Assembly (NCBI RefSeq): GCF_020509005.1
Contig: NC_063015.1
Coordinates: forward strand, 1,054,001-1,118,000
DNA from: Fulvia fulva
Taxonomy: Eukaryota > Ascomycota > Dothideomycetes > Mycosphaerellales > Mycosphaerellaceae
Length of the DNA stretch: 64,000 bases
Direction of reading: 5' to 3'
Positions 43,205 to 51,799 of the stretch are shown piece after piece. Positions within the stretch are counted from its first letter, which is position 1; every line of letters begins with the position of its first letter. A program made the position numbers and the translations under genes. A model generated the notes under the pieces. The model had not been told where the DNA came from. It saw nothing but the letters and a program-made list of their open reading frames with translations, and searched no databases.

Positions 43205-44623
43205 ATGGCGAGCAAGCGTCCCACTGCTCGCGGTGTCGAGACTGCCTCCGAGGAGTACATCATCCTCGACAAGAATGGGAAGCCTACCTTGAACCCTCGC
43301 CTACACTTCTTCGCTCGTAGTCGAGCTAAGCAACCAGTTCTATTCTGGCACCTCCTCACCAAGTACCTCGCACTCGACATCGAGTTCCAGCGAGTCAAGA
43401 TCGCCGGCCGTGACAAGCAAGTCCATCGCATCGGCAGATTAACAGTCATCAATAAGGATGGAGAGGTGATCTACGATGTATTCGTGTGGTACCCAGAGCT
43501 TCATGGCCACACCAAGACCCTCTCTGCACGATGGAGACGTCTCGGTGTGTACTGGGAGGACATCCAGATTGAGAATGGCGCCGTGCCAGTTGGGGAAGTC
43601 GAGCAGAACTTACGTGCCATGCTCGAGGGACGCATTGTCATTGGCCATGCTATCGAGAACGATATCAAGGTATGCAGCCCATTTGTCTGGGAAGGCATCG
43701 AGATCCGCAACACCCAGAAGCACAAGTACTACCAGCAGCTTCTCGGTATACGCCAGCCTGGACTGGCTCGACTGGCTCCTCACGTCGTTGGCCACGCCAT
43801 TCAAGGCAAGGAGCACTGCAGCTGCGAAGACGGATGCACTACCTTGGCCCTGTGGAAGTACCGCCGAGGAGCCATGGAGGAAGAGCAGGCTGGCTGGATC
43901 TACCGCGGCGCTGCTACCGAAGAGGAAGATCTCGACTTCGGCGACGCGGATTTCGAAGACACATATTACGAAGATGAGGAGAACGAAGCTATCCGAGAGG
44001 AACTCACTACATACGCCGCAGAACTCGCGAAGATGCCACTCCCTGATTCATCGTCTTTTTGGCAAGCTGGAGCTGCTCAGGCAAAGCAATCAGAGACCAC
44101 GAGCTACAACATCCAGTCCACTCCGAAGGTCACTACGCAACGGCGTCAACCCACTTCAACTGCAAAGACTGCGACCAAGTAGACTACTGCTCGCATTCTC
44201 GATGCTCGGCCCATCGTGGCGCACACCAGGAACCAAAGCACATCTACGACCACGACCAGTCAAGCGGCGAGCATCTTCTCTCGCAAGAGTTCCGTCACCA
44301 CCATGTCGTCTACCAACCCTCATTCGATCACTGGCATCCCTGCCAAGACTCATGCGAGCATATGCGAGGAGCAGGCCAAGCATCTCACCTCACCAGTTGC
44401 GGCCCCAGGACCGACAGCTGGTGCCAAGCCATCCCTGAAGACGAAAAAGGCCTTGCCCGAGGTCCAAATTGCAAAGGAGCATGGCACAGCCGGTAACAAG
44501 CTGGGTGCTGCTGGCGAGACGTGGAAACAATTCACTGCTGCGCAGAAGACTAAGGACTCCGAGGTGGTGTCGAAGGAGGCTGCGAAGTTGAGTGGGAAGA
44601 GAGTGTTCAGACTGAAGAAGTGA
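43205..44623 (+). CDS. REX4-like DEDDh 3'-5' exonuclease, copy 2 (in-frame TAG or 51-bp intron)
   Basis: Starts at 43205 with a leader parallel to copy 1 (ETASEEYIILDKNGKPTLNP). The catalytic set is complete: D58 and E60 in LALDIEFQ, D153 in GHAIENDIK, H204 and D209 in EHCSCEDGC. The domain is followed by an acidic stretch (EEDLDFGDADFED). The frame stops at TAG 44180-44182, yet the same frame continues afterwards for 147 codons to a basic end, KRVFRLKK, like the KTVFRKRN end of copy 1. A 51-bp intron (44179-44229, GTAGAC to ACACCAG) would remove the stop and keep frame. Otherwise the protein ends at 325 residues and the tail is lost. A broken second half and a spliced one cannot be separated by eye. 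Likely RNA 3'-end trimming. Confidence 0.75.
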
Positions 44624-45013
44624 GAGACCTGTCAAAGCATAGTCTTAGTAGACAGATGGGTGGAACATTAGTAGAGAATGAGGAGTCATGAAATGTGCGA
44701 ATGTGATGCTGCGAAAGCGCAGTTTCGGGCGGACTGGGCTCACTTGTCCGGCGTTTGTGGTGCATGGATGTTTGCACTAGACTAGCCGATCGATTCGCCA
44801 AGCTTGAAAGCTGATCGATAGCTTCAGGTGTAAATTGCCATTGCAAGCGCTTCACCTTGATCACACTACACCAACACCGCCAACACCACCATCCAGTTGG
44901 CTGCCGCTTCTCTTCTTCGCTCTTCTCATCCATCACCAAGGTATCCGCCGCTTCGTGCTATCCATATCTTATGCCGTATTGATTCCACTTAGATCAACAC
45001 CACCCCCACCGCC
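44624..45013 (+). promoter_or_regulatory. Duplicated 5' UTR with conserved UTR intron, copy B
   Basis: From about 44826 this region matches the minus-strand leader of the gene at 8844-9402. The block ends in CACCAAG|GTATCC, and the intron runs 44941-44992 (branch TTGAT, acceptor CACTTAG). The translation start follows 21 bases after the intron. Confidence 0.55.
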
Positions 45014-45592
45014 ATGGCCGCCACCAACGCCCGCGCTTCCCTCCTCAGCCTCCCACCAGAGCTCCGCAATCGCATCTACCACTTCGCCCTCTCGCGTAAG
45101 GCAACTCCACAATCCGCAACTTACCATACCAATCATGCTGACCGCCTTCTAGCCGCCACCACCACCCACCTCGACGCCCCCCGCCGCCCCGACATCCCTC
45201 CTCTCCTCATCACCAACCGCCAGATCCGCCAAGAGGCCTTCGGCCTTTACTTCCATCTCCTTGTCCTCAAGCTGGAGTTGACCTACCTCGACTGTCCCAT
45301 CCTGGCGGCGGATCAATTCTCGTCATGGATGGGACAGCTGCGCCGTGTGGAGAAGATTCGGCGGATCGAGGTGATCGCGGGCAGCAAGGAGGCAATTGAG
45401 CTGTTTCGCGGCGTGCTCTTGGTGCTGGCAATGTACGCTGAATGGTATGGCGAGGTGGGACAGGGTGTCATCAAGATGGGATATATGGACGTGATGGATC
45501 CTGCTGGTGTGGATGGAGTTGTGTGGGTGCAGACGAAGTTTTTGGGAGAGGAGGGATGCGAGTTTGAGGATGGTGATACGGATGAGGAGTAG
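45014..45592 (+). CDS. Small LPxELRNxIY-motif protein, copy B
   Basis: Two exons, 45014-45095 (82 nt) and 45153-45592, with a 57-bp intron (GTAAGG, branch CTGAC, acceptor TTCTAG); 173 residues when spliced. The intron length is a multiple of three and contains no stop, so an unspliced message would encode 192 residues in frame. The N terminus LLSLPPELRNRIYHFAL is F-box-like; LLITNRQIRQEAFGLYF and SSWMGQLRRVEKIRRIEV match copy A at 8844-9402, and the C terminus is acidic (EFEDGDTDEE). The identical first-exon length and intron phase in copy A confirm the splice and the paralogy. Function unknown. Confidence 0.78.
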   Translation: MAATNARASLLSLPPELRNRIYHFALSRKATPQSATYHTNHADRLLAATTTHLDAPRRPDIPPLLITNRQIRQEAFGLYFHLLVLKLELTYLDCPILAADQFSSWMGQLRRVEKIRRIEVIAGSKEAIELFRGVLLVLAMYAEWYGEVGQGVIKMGYMDVMDPAGVDGVVWVQTKFLGEEGCEFEDGDTDEE

Positions 45593-46371
45593 GGGTGGGA
45601 CGAATCGTTGCTTTTGCTCTTGTTGTGCGTTCTCTTTTGTGGTTGCTTTTTCTCTGCTGCGTACTTTAGATAGGGGGTTAACGGAGGTCGTTTCTTTGTC
45701 GAGGACGTCATCGATGAACATCGCGCCGCTAATGTCAATATTGAGACAGGTAGACTTACCACGGTCCGAGATCCACGGCCTCATCGATCAAAGCTTGAGT
45801 CCAACCTTCACACCTGTGAACGCCTCAGTGTCTCTACTACTCCTCGACGGAGGAACTCATACTCATCAGCCGTCCTCCAAGTAAGAATGTGGAAAGATTG
45901 TCTCTTGAGCCACCATCGCCTCCACCTTGGCTACCATGACGAGGCTGAACACACTCTCTATTCAAGCTGGCAAGCACTGAGCAGGGCTTGCACGTAGAGA
46001 CATGTGCCTGTCTGGCTCAGACATGTACCAGACATAATCTTTCGACTTCTTGCATATAACCTCCCGCCGTCCTCCTGTGCTTTCCAGACCATATCGTTCC
46101 CTTCTGTCCGTCTCCCTGGTGCTGGCACCATACTTCGTGTTTCTCAGCTTTACACTCCGAGCTCTGTTCTTCTCCGATATCTCGGACTCATCATGGCGCT
46201 GGCGCCAAGATCCAACCTTCGGTTTTTGACCGCACACCGAGCACCCACGTATCAGCCGACTCAAGAGCCACTCCGCTGGCAATTCAGGCGGCTCGCAGAG
46301 ATCCTCTGGGCCGATGACACTTCCCAGGATCCCGAACAACGTTACTCACGGAGATCTACGAAGTAGCACGC
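45593..46371. other. Region upstream of SprT-like copy 2, with possible lost N-terminal coding
   Basis: From ATG 46193 a frame reads about 50 residues (FRRLAEILWADDTSQDPE) before losing sense. The neighbouring frame reads TLLTEIYEVAR directly into the next gene. A one-base shift near 46340 may have shortened that gene. Nothing else was identified. Confidence 0.35.
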
Positions 46372-47385
46372 ATGATCCACTACTTCAACGAGGACGACAT
46401 CGCAGTCCTTCAGGCAGCATGGAACTACATACAGGCTCAAGCCAATATCAAAGCAGCCAACGCCGGAGCCCAGGTAGATCTTACCAAGGAGCGACAAGAC
46501 TTGTGCAACGTCGAATCGCTGGCGAAAGAGGTGAAACACCGAAACGTCGTACAGCAACAGCCACAGCATCGACATGCCCGATGGCTTCGAAGCGGACAGG
46601 GGTGGAGATTGTTTGAGCATCATGTGCTTGAGGTCACTGCCACTGCTATCGCCTCTTTTACTGGCCCGCAATGCACAAAGGATCAGTCGATGGCTCTCGC
46701 CGCCTGGCCGTCATGGTTTTCCAGCTGGAAAGGTCCTGAAGCAGGTGTTGCGCCAATTATGCAAGCAATCGAGATCTTCAACCACCTGTTCTTCCTTGGA
46801 AAGCTGCAAAACATGCATTTCCTATGGCGCGAAGGCTTGAGGGCTAGGGGAGATGCGCTCACATCCGGACCAGGCACGGACGGCTACACGCAGAGGGTTT
46901 CCAACCAACAGATACTGATTGTCATGGATCCCGAGCCGGACTTTACATTTGATAGAACTTGGCAAGACGATCTACTCTCAACCTTGTTGCACGAGTGCTG
47001 CCACGCCTTCATTGATCTGTACAGATGCCACAAGCATGAAGGCCACCATGCCTGCAGGAACGAGGGCAAGACAGGGCACGGTGCCGCATGGTTTCATTTG
47101 GCGAGTGAGGTCAAAGTCGCGGCGAGGAGTCATCTGCGACTTGACGCTGAGCTGGGCGTTCTCACGAGCGTAGTGGGTGAGTGCCGTTGCAATCCATCGA
47201 TCTCGGCGTCGGACTGGGAACATTTCGAGATGCGCTTCAGCGCCCAGGATAAAGATCGTATGGTTCGACAAATGAAGAGGAAGCGCAGCAATCCTGATGA
47301 GCTCTTGACAATTTACCAGCAGGATTCGAGGGCTTGTGACTCGATCCGCAGAATTCTTGACCCTCGAAAAGGCTGGAACTCATGA
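46372..47385 (+). CDS. SprT-like zinc metallopeptidase, copy 2
   Basis: Single exon, 337 residues from ATG 46372. The zinc site is LLHECCHAFIDLY, with the first His at 207. The third ligand lies in KTGHGAAWFHLA, and a Cys/His-containing insert (RCHKHEGHHACRN) separates them, as in the other copies. Upstream are helices resembling the family's N-terminal domain (EIFNHLFFLGKLQ aligns with the FDDLFF segment of copy 1). The C-terminal 90 residues are charged (MVRQMKRKRSNPDE) and have no counterpart in the other copies. In-frame codons before the ATG read TLLTEIYEVAR, suggesting that the protein once started further upstream, before a frame change. SprT-family proteins may act on DNA-protein crosslinks, but no function is shown here. 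Confidence 0.75.
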   Translation: MIHYFNEDDIAVLQAAWNYIQAQANIKAANAGAQVDLTKERQDLCNVESLAKEVKHRNVVQQQPQHRHARWLRSGQGWRLFEHHVLEVTATAIASFTGPQCTKDQSMALAAWPSWFSSWKGPEAGVAPIMQAIEIFNHLFFLGKLQNMHFLWREGLRARGDALTSGPGTDGYTQRVSNQQILIVMDPEPDFTFDRTWQDDLLSTLLHECCHAFIDLYRCHKHEGHHACRNEGKTGHGAAWFHLASEVKVAARSHLRLDAELGVLTSVVGECRCNPSISASDWEHFEMRFSAQDKDRMVRQMKRKRSNPDELLTIYQQDSRACDSIRRILDPRKGWNS

Positions 47386-47725
47386 AACTCCATATCATGA
47401 TGCTTGAGGATCATTGTCTTGTAGCTTTGGCGGAACACTATCTACCCAAATGGCGCTTAAGAATCGAGAATAACCGGAAGAGAGTCCTGGAGAGATCGAA
47501 CGGCCGTTCACCCTTCCATAGTGAGGCTCCCTGGCAATGTTCGAGGTGAATACTGCTTCGCAGCAGTATTCTTGACCGGATGCGCTTTTGCGGCAGTGAC
47601 TAGAGTAGCAGAATTAGCACAAATGCCTTTCAAAGTTGACACTACCAGGAGAACATCACCTTGTCATTCCTAGGACTGCCCAAATCAGCTGTTCATCCTC
47701 TAACCATCATCAGCACTCCCTCAAC
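47386..47725. other. Intergenic region with a short perfect hairpin
   Basis: About 340 bases between copy 2 and the small membrane-protein gene. It contains the hairpin at 47548-47571, listed separately. Nothing else seen. Confidence 0.4.
47548..47571. repeat. Perfect 10-bp inverted repeat with 4-base loop
   Basis: GAATACTGCT, loop TCGC, AGCAGTATTC. It lies 160 bases after the SprT-like copy 2 stop codon, so it would fold in that gene's 3' UTR or in the leader of the next gene. Confidence 0.7.
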
Positions 47726-48002
47726 ATGACGTGGGCCCACTTCAAAGAGAAGCTCGTTGGCGCGATCTTCTTCGTCTACGACAAGAACTGGAAATCAGTA
47801 CTGGTCGTGAATGGAGTCATCCTCTGTTTCTGCATCTACGGGCTGATGGGTATGTATGCTCTTCCTATCTTTCAGTTGTCGCTGTCTGTCCACTCGCTAA
47901 TTCATTATCTCAGACCTCTTCAAGCACTGCAACCTCCCCTCCCCTGGCTGTCCCTCAAAGACCGCTACTGCAAATCCGGGAACTTCCTCAAATAATGGCT
48001 AG
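47726..48002 (+). CDS. Small single-pass membrane protein
   Basis: Two exons, 47726-47849 and 47914-48002, with a 64-bp intron (GTATGT to TCTCAG, phase 1); 70 residues. The N terminus MTWAHFKEKLVGAIFFVYDK is amphipathic, then one hydrophobic helix (SVLVVNGVILCFCIYGLM), then DLFKHCNLPSPGCPSK and a polar end. No family recognised. Small proteins of this shape are common mitochondrial or ER membrane components. The last 38 coding bases overlap the final codons of msrA on the other strand, so the genes converge with overlapping coding ends. The splice joins GLM-DLFK smoothly, which supports the model. Confidence 0.58.
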
Positions 48003-48629
48003 GACACTCATAGCCGCCGGGGTTATTCTGCAAGTACAACTGATGGTACTTCTCCGCGTCCCACCACTCAGCAGCCGGAAGTATTTCAGTAACTATTCCA
48101 TTCTTCCACCATTGTTCGTTGGCCTTCTTTGTCACTTCCTCGGCGATGCTCTTTTGCTCGTCGTTGTGGTAGAAGATCCCCGACCGATATTGCGAGCCTG
48201 TGTCGGGGCCTTGACGGTTGGAGGTGGTGGGGTCGTGCATTTTGTAGAAGTATTCGATTAGGGTGCGGTACGAGAGCTGGGTGGGGTCGAAGATGATTTG
48301 GGTTGCTTCTGCATCTGTTTCACGGAGTCAGTATAATGAACAGACTGACTAGAAGCTCGATATGACTTACGTCCTGTCCTGCCTGAGCATACTGCGCGGT
48401 AGCTTGGGTCCTTTGTGTCGCCTCCAATGTATCCCACTCGCGCATCAAGAAGTCCCTTTCCTCCGAAGTCGTGTCTGTACATGTGCTCCACGCCCCAGAA
48501 GCATCCCGCTGCGATCGTTGCTTTCTGTGCGCCTTCTGGGATGGTCGAGACCTGTGCTGCTTGTTCTGGTGTGAGATGCATTGTCGAGGAGCTGAATGGC
48601 CTCATCAGGCGTTGGACGATGTTCATCAT
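47965..48629 (-). CDS. msrA: Peptide methionine sulfoxide reductase A
   Basis: Two exons, 48629-48371 and 48314-47965, with a 56-bp intron (GTAAGT, acceptor AACAG, phase 1); 202 residues. MsrA reduces methionine-S-sulfoxide in proteins using thioredoxin. The catalytic motif GCFWGVEHM has Cys43, and the splice restores SGRTGHAEATQIIFDP with the conserved GHAE. Other family segments are VGYIGG, MHDPTT, QYRSGIFYHN and a C-terminal WWDAEKYHQLYL. The first 16 residues (MMNIVQRLMRPFSSST) look like a mitochondrial presequence, and Met17 could give a cytosolic form. The 3' end overlaps the convergent small membrane-protein gene by 38 bases. The key residues are intact. Confidence 0.95.
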
Positions 48630-49641
48630 GGTGAAGGCGCTGAGGAGTCCGCCGAAGAGGAAGATTACTTGGGTAGTGGGCTTCAGTTTGGTGGTCGATA
48701 GTTAGACGTGCGAAAACGTTGGAGAGTCGGCTAGTCGTTGTTGTTGTAGATGTAATGGTTGATGCGGGAGGCGATCTGCTTCGAATGCCGACTTTCACGT
48801 CATCGATCGCCGGTGTTTCGCCACCACAGCCCCTCCTCCTTTCTTCCTTCCTCCATCAACACCACCACGACATACACCATGCTATCGACCATTGCAATGT
48901 GATCGCGTCGTCCTGTACCACTGATCGAAAACTGACGCTTACCTTGACGCATCGCCTCAAGCGCCCGCGCTTGACAATACCGCAAAAGAGTCCCGAATTG
49001 CTGCAGCTCCTCTTTCCGGATCAGCCCCACAGCTCGCGAAAGAATGAACGAACATGGAATTATCATACCGCCTGCGTCAACGTGCCACGGAAGTGGCCTA
49101 AGGTCAGGGCCATGACCTGGTTATCGCCATTGTCTTGGATGGCCATTTGCCCCAGAAGGATCCAATGCTCCACGCTTTGCGGAGGCCTGCTGATGCAGTA
49201 TTGAGCGATGGCTGCGACGACGAACTGAACGTCTGGATCCATGGTATTCGTTGTTGATGGTGGATCTTCGTCGTGCTATGGTGTGAAATTGGTGTCTTGG
49301 TGAGTTTGCTATGGGAATCTGGAGGGCTTCTTATGCTATGGACTTCACCTGGAACGACCATATGGCCTTCACATGTTGACTTAGTCACGCGGGTGCCTGA
49401 CGACAATATGACACTGCTGAGAATAGAAGCAGTATACGAAGGTGAGTCTCGTTCCAGTAGATCTGCCTAATAGGCAGCTACCATGCGTTGCATCATGTCA
49501 CGAAGCGCTATTGTCGCTTCGCGCTCGAGCGCCGCCGTCACTCGAAACGCTTCTGAGACACTAACCTGCCTCCTCCATGTGTAAGAGCCATCCCATGCTC
49601 GGTAACGCTCAAGATGCTCAACGCGCTCTCCTCTCCTTTCC
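48630..49641. other. Intergenic region
   Basis: About 1 kb between the start of msrA and the end of ELF1. Open frames on both strands (for example 48719-49204 plus and 49467-49715 minus) show no domain and are not called. No repeat recognised. Confidence 0.4.
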
Positions 49642-49905
49642 CTAATCCAACGCTCCAGCTTCCTTCCTCTCCTCAACATCGTCATTCCAGTACGCATACA
49701 CATCAACCGCCTCATCCAGCGCCGTCAAGTTGCTCTGGAAGTTCTTTCCGCACACTCGACACTTCAAGTTGCCGAGCATCTCCTTCTTGTCGAGAGTGAT
49801 GGTGACAGTGCCGTCTCCGCGGCAGAAGATGCAGTCGAAGGTCTTGGGCTGCGAGACCTTGGCCTTCTTGGCCGGCTTGCGGGTGGTGGTCTTGCGTTTG
49901 CCCAT
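49642..49905 (-). CDS. ELF1: Transcription elongation factor 1 (Elf1/ELOF1)
   Basis: Single exon, 87 residues. It starts with the conserved basic MGKRK tail and has the treble-clef zinc ribbon C25-x2-C28 ... C49-x2-C52 (FDCIFC, LKCRVCGK), followed by DEAVDVYAYWNDD, all diagnostic for Elf1. Elf1 binds RNA polymerase II near the downstream DNA and helps it pass nucleosomes and stall sites; the human protein also acts in transcription-coupled repair (family knowledge). Length is normal. A second, divergent copy lies 436 bases upstream on the same strand, so this is one half of a tandem duplication. All four zinc ligands are present, and this is the likely functional copy. Confidence 0.95.
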   Translation of the reverse strand: MGKRKTTTRKPAKKAKVSQPKTFDCIFCRGDGTVTITLDKKEMLGNLKCRVCGKNFQSNLTALDEAVDVYAYWNDDVEERKEAGALD

Positions 49906-50341
49906 GATAGGGATCGGGACGTGGGTCTCGAGGTTTTACGACAGTGCGGTGATGGCAGTGGTGTCGGGGTTGTTGGCGTTGGCGGTTGCTGGGGGAAGTG
50001 GTGCAGGAACGTAGAAGGGAGAGAGATCGGAACTTAAGTACGCAATGCAGATGTTGGGGTGAATGCCAACAGAGATTCAGATTCTGTTGAGCAAAGATCA
50101 CTTGATTCCTTGAATCTATCTGAAGTGAATGTGTGACTATATACATGAATGAATAGCGCCATCTCGCAATAAGACAGTTGTCAAACAGGGGTTGCGACTG
50201 TCTGTAAGTGACTGAGTTCCTTGAGTCATGTGCTCTGGTACCTTCGACAAACTCATGTGATCGCAACGAACATACGAGCTATTCACCCACGAAAGCTCGA
50301 ACCAGACTCCGATCAACTTCTTCGACTTTCCCTCAAAGTAA
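49906..50341. other. Spacer between ELF1 and its divergent copy
   Basis: 436 bases, presumably the ELF1 promoter and the 3' UTR of the upstream copy. No other feature. Confidence 0.4.
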
Positions 50342-50590
50342 TCAAGTTTGCTCATTCTTCTCGCGATCATCCTGCCAATACGCACACACATCTACCGGAC
50401 CTTCCAGCTCATTCGCTTTGGACACGAACGACTCTTTGTACTTCCAGCAAGTGGCTTTTCCGGTCTCCTTCTTTCTATTTATCTTGACGGACACAGTGCC
50501 TTCGGCAAGGCAAATAAGACAGTTGAAAGCGGTTGGCAGCTTGCGGGATGGCATCTTTTCTGGTTTGCGGGTTGCTTTGCGTTTGCCCAT
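50342..50590 (-). CDS. Divergent Elf1 paralog lacking one zinc ligand
   Basis: Single exon, 82 residues, same strand as ELF1. It keeps MGKRKATRKPEK, the first Cys pair (C24-x2-C27 in FNCLIC), GTVSVKINRKKE and the DVCAYWQDD end. In the second pair only C48 remains: the fourth ligand is Tyr51 (TCWKYK instead of CRVCGK), and the following Gly is also gone. The ORF is intact with no stops, so the gene may be expressed but unable to hold zinc in the normal way. It could be early pseudogene decay, or a changed function with another residue completing the site. N- and C-terminal ends are conserved better than the zinc knuckle. Confidence 0.75.
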   Translation of the reverse strand: MGKRKATRKPEKMPSRKLPTAFNCLICLAEGTVSVKINRKKETGKATCWKYKESFVSKANELEGPVDVCAYWQDDREKNEQT

Positions 50591-50852
50591 GATTCGTTGT
50601 GGTAAGTCCTAGTTGGAGGGGAGAAAGGACAGTTGAGATGGGCAGACATGACTTTTACTCTGAGGCGACAAGCCTAGTGAAGCGTTATGTGCTATGTCCG
50701 TGCAGTTTTCACCTACGACAGGACTGGAGGTTTCAAGGTAACGAGGCTATTTTGCTGCCAAGATTCACAGGAGCAACAGCAGCGCTCTCACGCTTCCATT
50801 CGATTGATCTAGCCTCAACCCTCCAAAGTCTTACTCCATGCTGCAGCCAATA

Positions 50853-51557
50853 TCATAGTCCCACGGCCTGCTCTTGCGCCTTCAGCTTCTCATCTTCAAA
50901 CGACACCGCATACGCAACAGTCAAATCCACTCTCAACACTTTCAGCCCATTCCCAAAGTCCTCAACCGCCCACGCGAGCTGCTCCCACGCCGCCCCATGT
51001 CCCGTCCTCCCAATCTCCTTGTTGTAACGCCTGCTACCCTCCAGGCACGACCGCCGACCACAGAACACGCCTTGGCATGAGAAGAGGAAAAGATAAGCAT
51101 GACACATCTCATGCAAGAGTGTGCTCACCACACTATTCAGAAGACGACCTTGGCCCAACAATGTCGGATCCATTTCGATCAATGCCATGCGGACGCTATA
51201 CAGCGCAATTGTCTGGCCGCTTCTGCCATTGTTGAGCTCACGCCAGCCAAACTGGAAGTAGTGCAGGATGGTGCTGTCGAAGACCAGATCGTCGAGGATG
51301 CGGATCAGGTGGCACATTGACATGGCGCTTGGGACGCGGAGGAGGTCGTTGACGACCTGGTGCTGCTGGATCCAGGCTTTGTATGCTGAGAGCGCTTGTG
51401 TGCGCTTTGGTGACCATTGTGATGTTGGCGTGTTGAGCCAGGCTAGGTGGCGCTTGACGAGCGCGAGGGCGTCTTGCGAGTAGAGGCCTATTGGAGGCAT
51501 TGCGGAATGGCGAGCTGATGGGAATGGGTTCTTGAGCTTGGAGAAGAGGGATGCCAT
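50853..51557 (-). CDS. SprT-like zinc metallopeptidase, copy 3
   Basis: Single exon, 234 residues. The zinc site STLLHEMCHAYLFLF starts at His149 and the third His is 187 in RTGHGAAWEQLAWAVED. The insert has three cysteines (SCQG, FCGR, SCLE). The whole protein aligns with copy 1 at 36189: MASLLSKLKN with MARLLQKIKN, LVKRHLAWLNTPTSQWSP with LIEQHLAWLELPARQWDP, and RILDDLVFDS with EIFDDLFFAS. The C terminus is longer and acidic. It is head-to-head with copy 4 across 242 bases, so the two probably share a bidirectional promoter. Same functional caveat as copy 1: metallopeptidase by motif, substrate unknown. Confidence 0.78.
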   Translation of the reverse strand: MASLFSKLKNPFPSARHSAMPPIGLYSQDALALVKRHLAWLNTPTSQWSPKRTQALSAYKAWIQQHQVVNDLLRVPSAMSMCHLIRILDDLVFDSTILHYFQFGWRELNNGRSGQTIALYSVRMALIEMDPTLLGQGRLLNSVVSTLLHEMCHAYLFLFSCQGVFCGRRSCLEGSRRYNKEIGRTGHGAAWEQLAWAVEDFGNGLKVLRVDLTVAYAVSFEDEKLKAQEQAVGL

Positions 51558-51799
51558 GGTGTGTGTGGTGTGCGTCTGATGATATGTGGCTTGCAGTAGG
51601 GTAGTATGGCTTTGATTTAGGAGGAATAGCTGTGAATTGCGGCGAAGTGGACTGTAGCAGCCGTTTGTTTACCCCCGAATTATCCGATTTCTGAGACGTG
51701 AAAGCCCCCTAGGTGAGAATAGCGTTCTTCGCCCATCCAAAGTCGATGCAACTCCCATAATATCGATCACATACCGCAAAAGTCTACAAATCTCTCGCA
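51558..51799. promoter_or_regulatory. Bidirectional promoter region of SprT-like copies 3 and 4
   Basis: 242 bases between divergent start codons. No TATA box is obvious; a CCCCGAATTATCCG-like tract lies in the middle. Co-regulation is inferred from arrangement only. Confidence 0.4.

Noticed and set aside
49467..49715. 82-codon Arg-rich frame overlapping the end of ELF1
   Set aside because: Same strand, different frame, overlapping conserved ELF1 codons; high Arg content is typical of a shifted frame.
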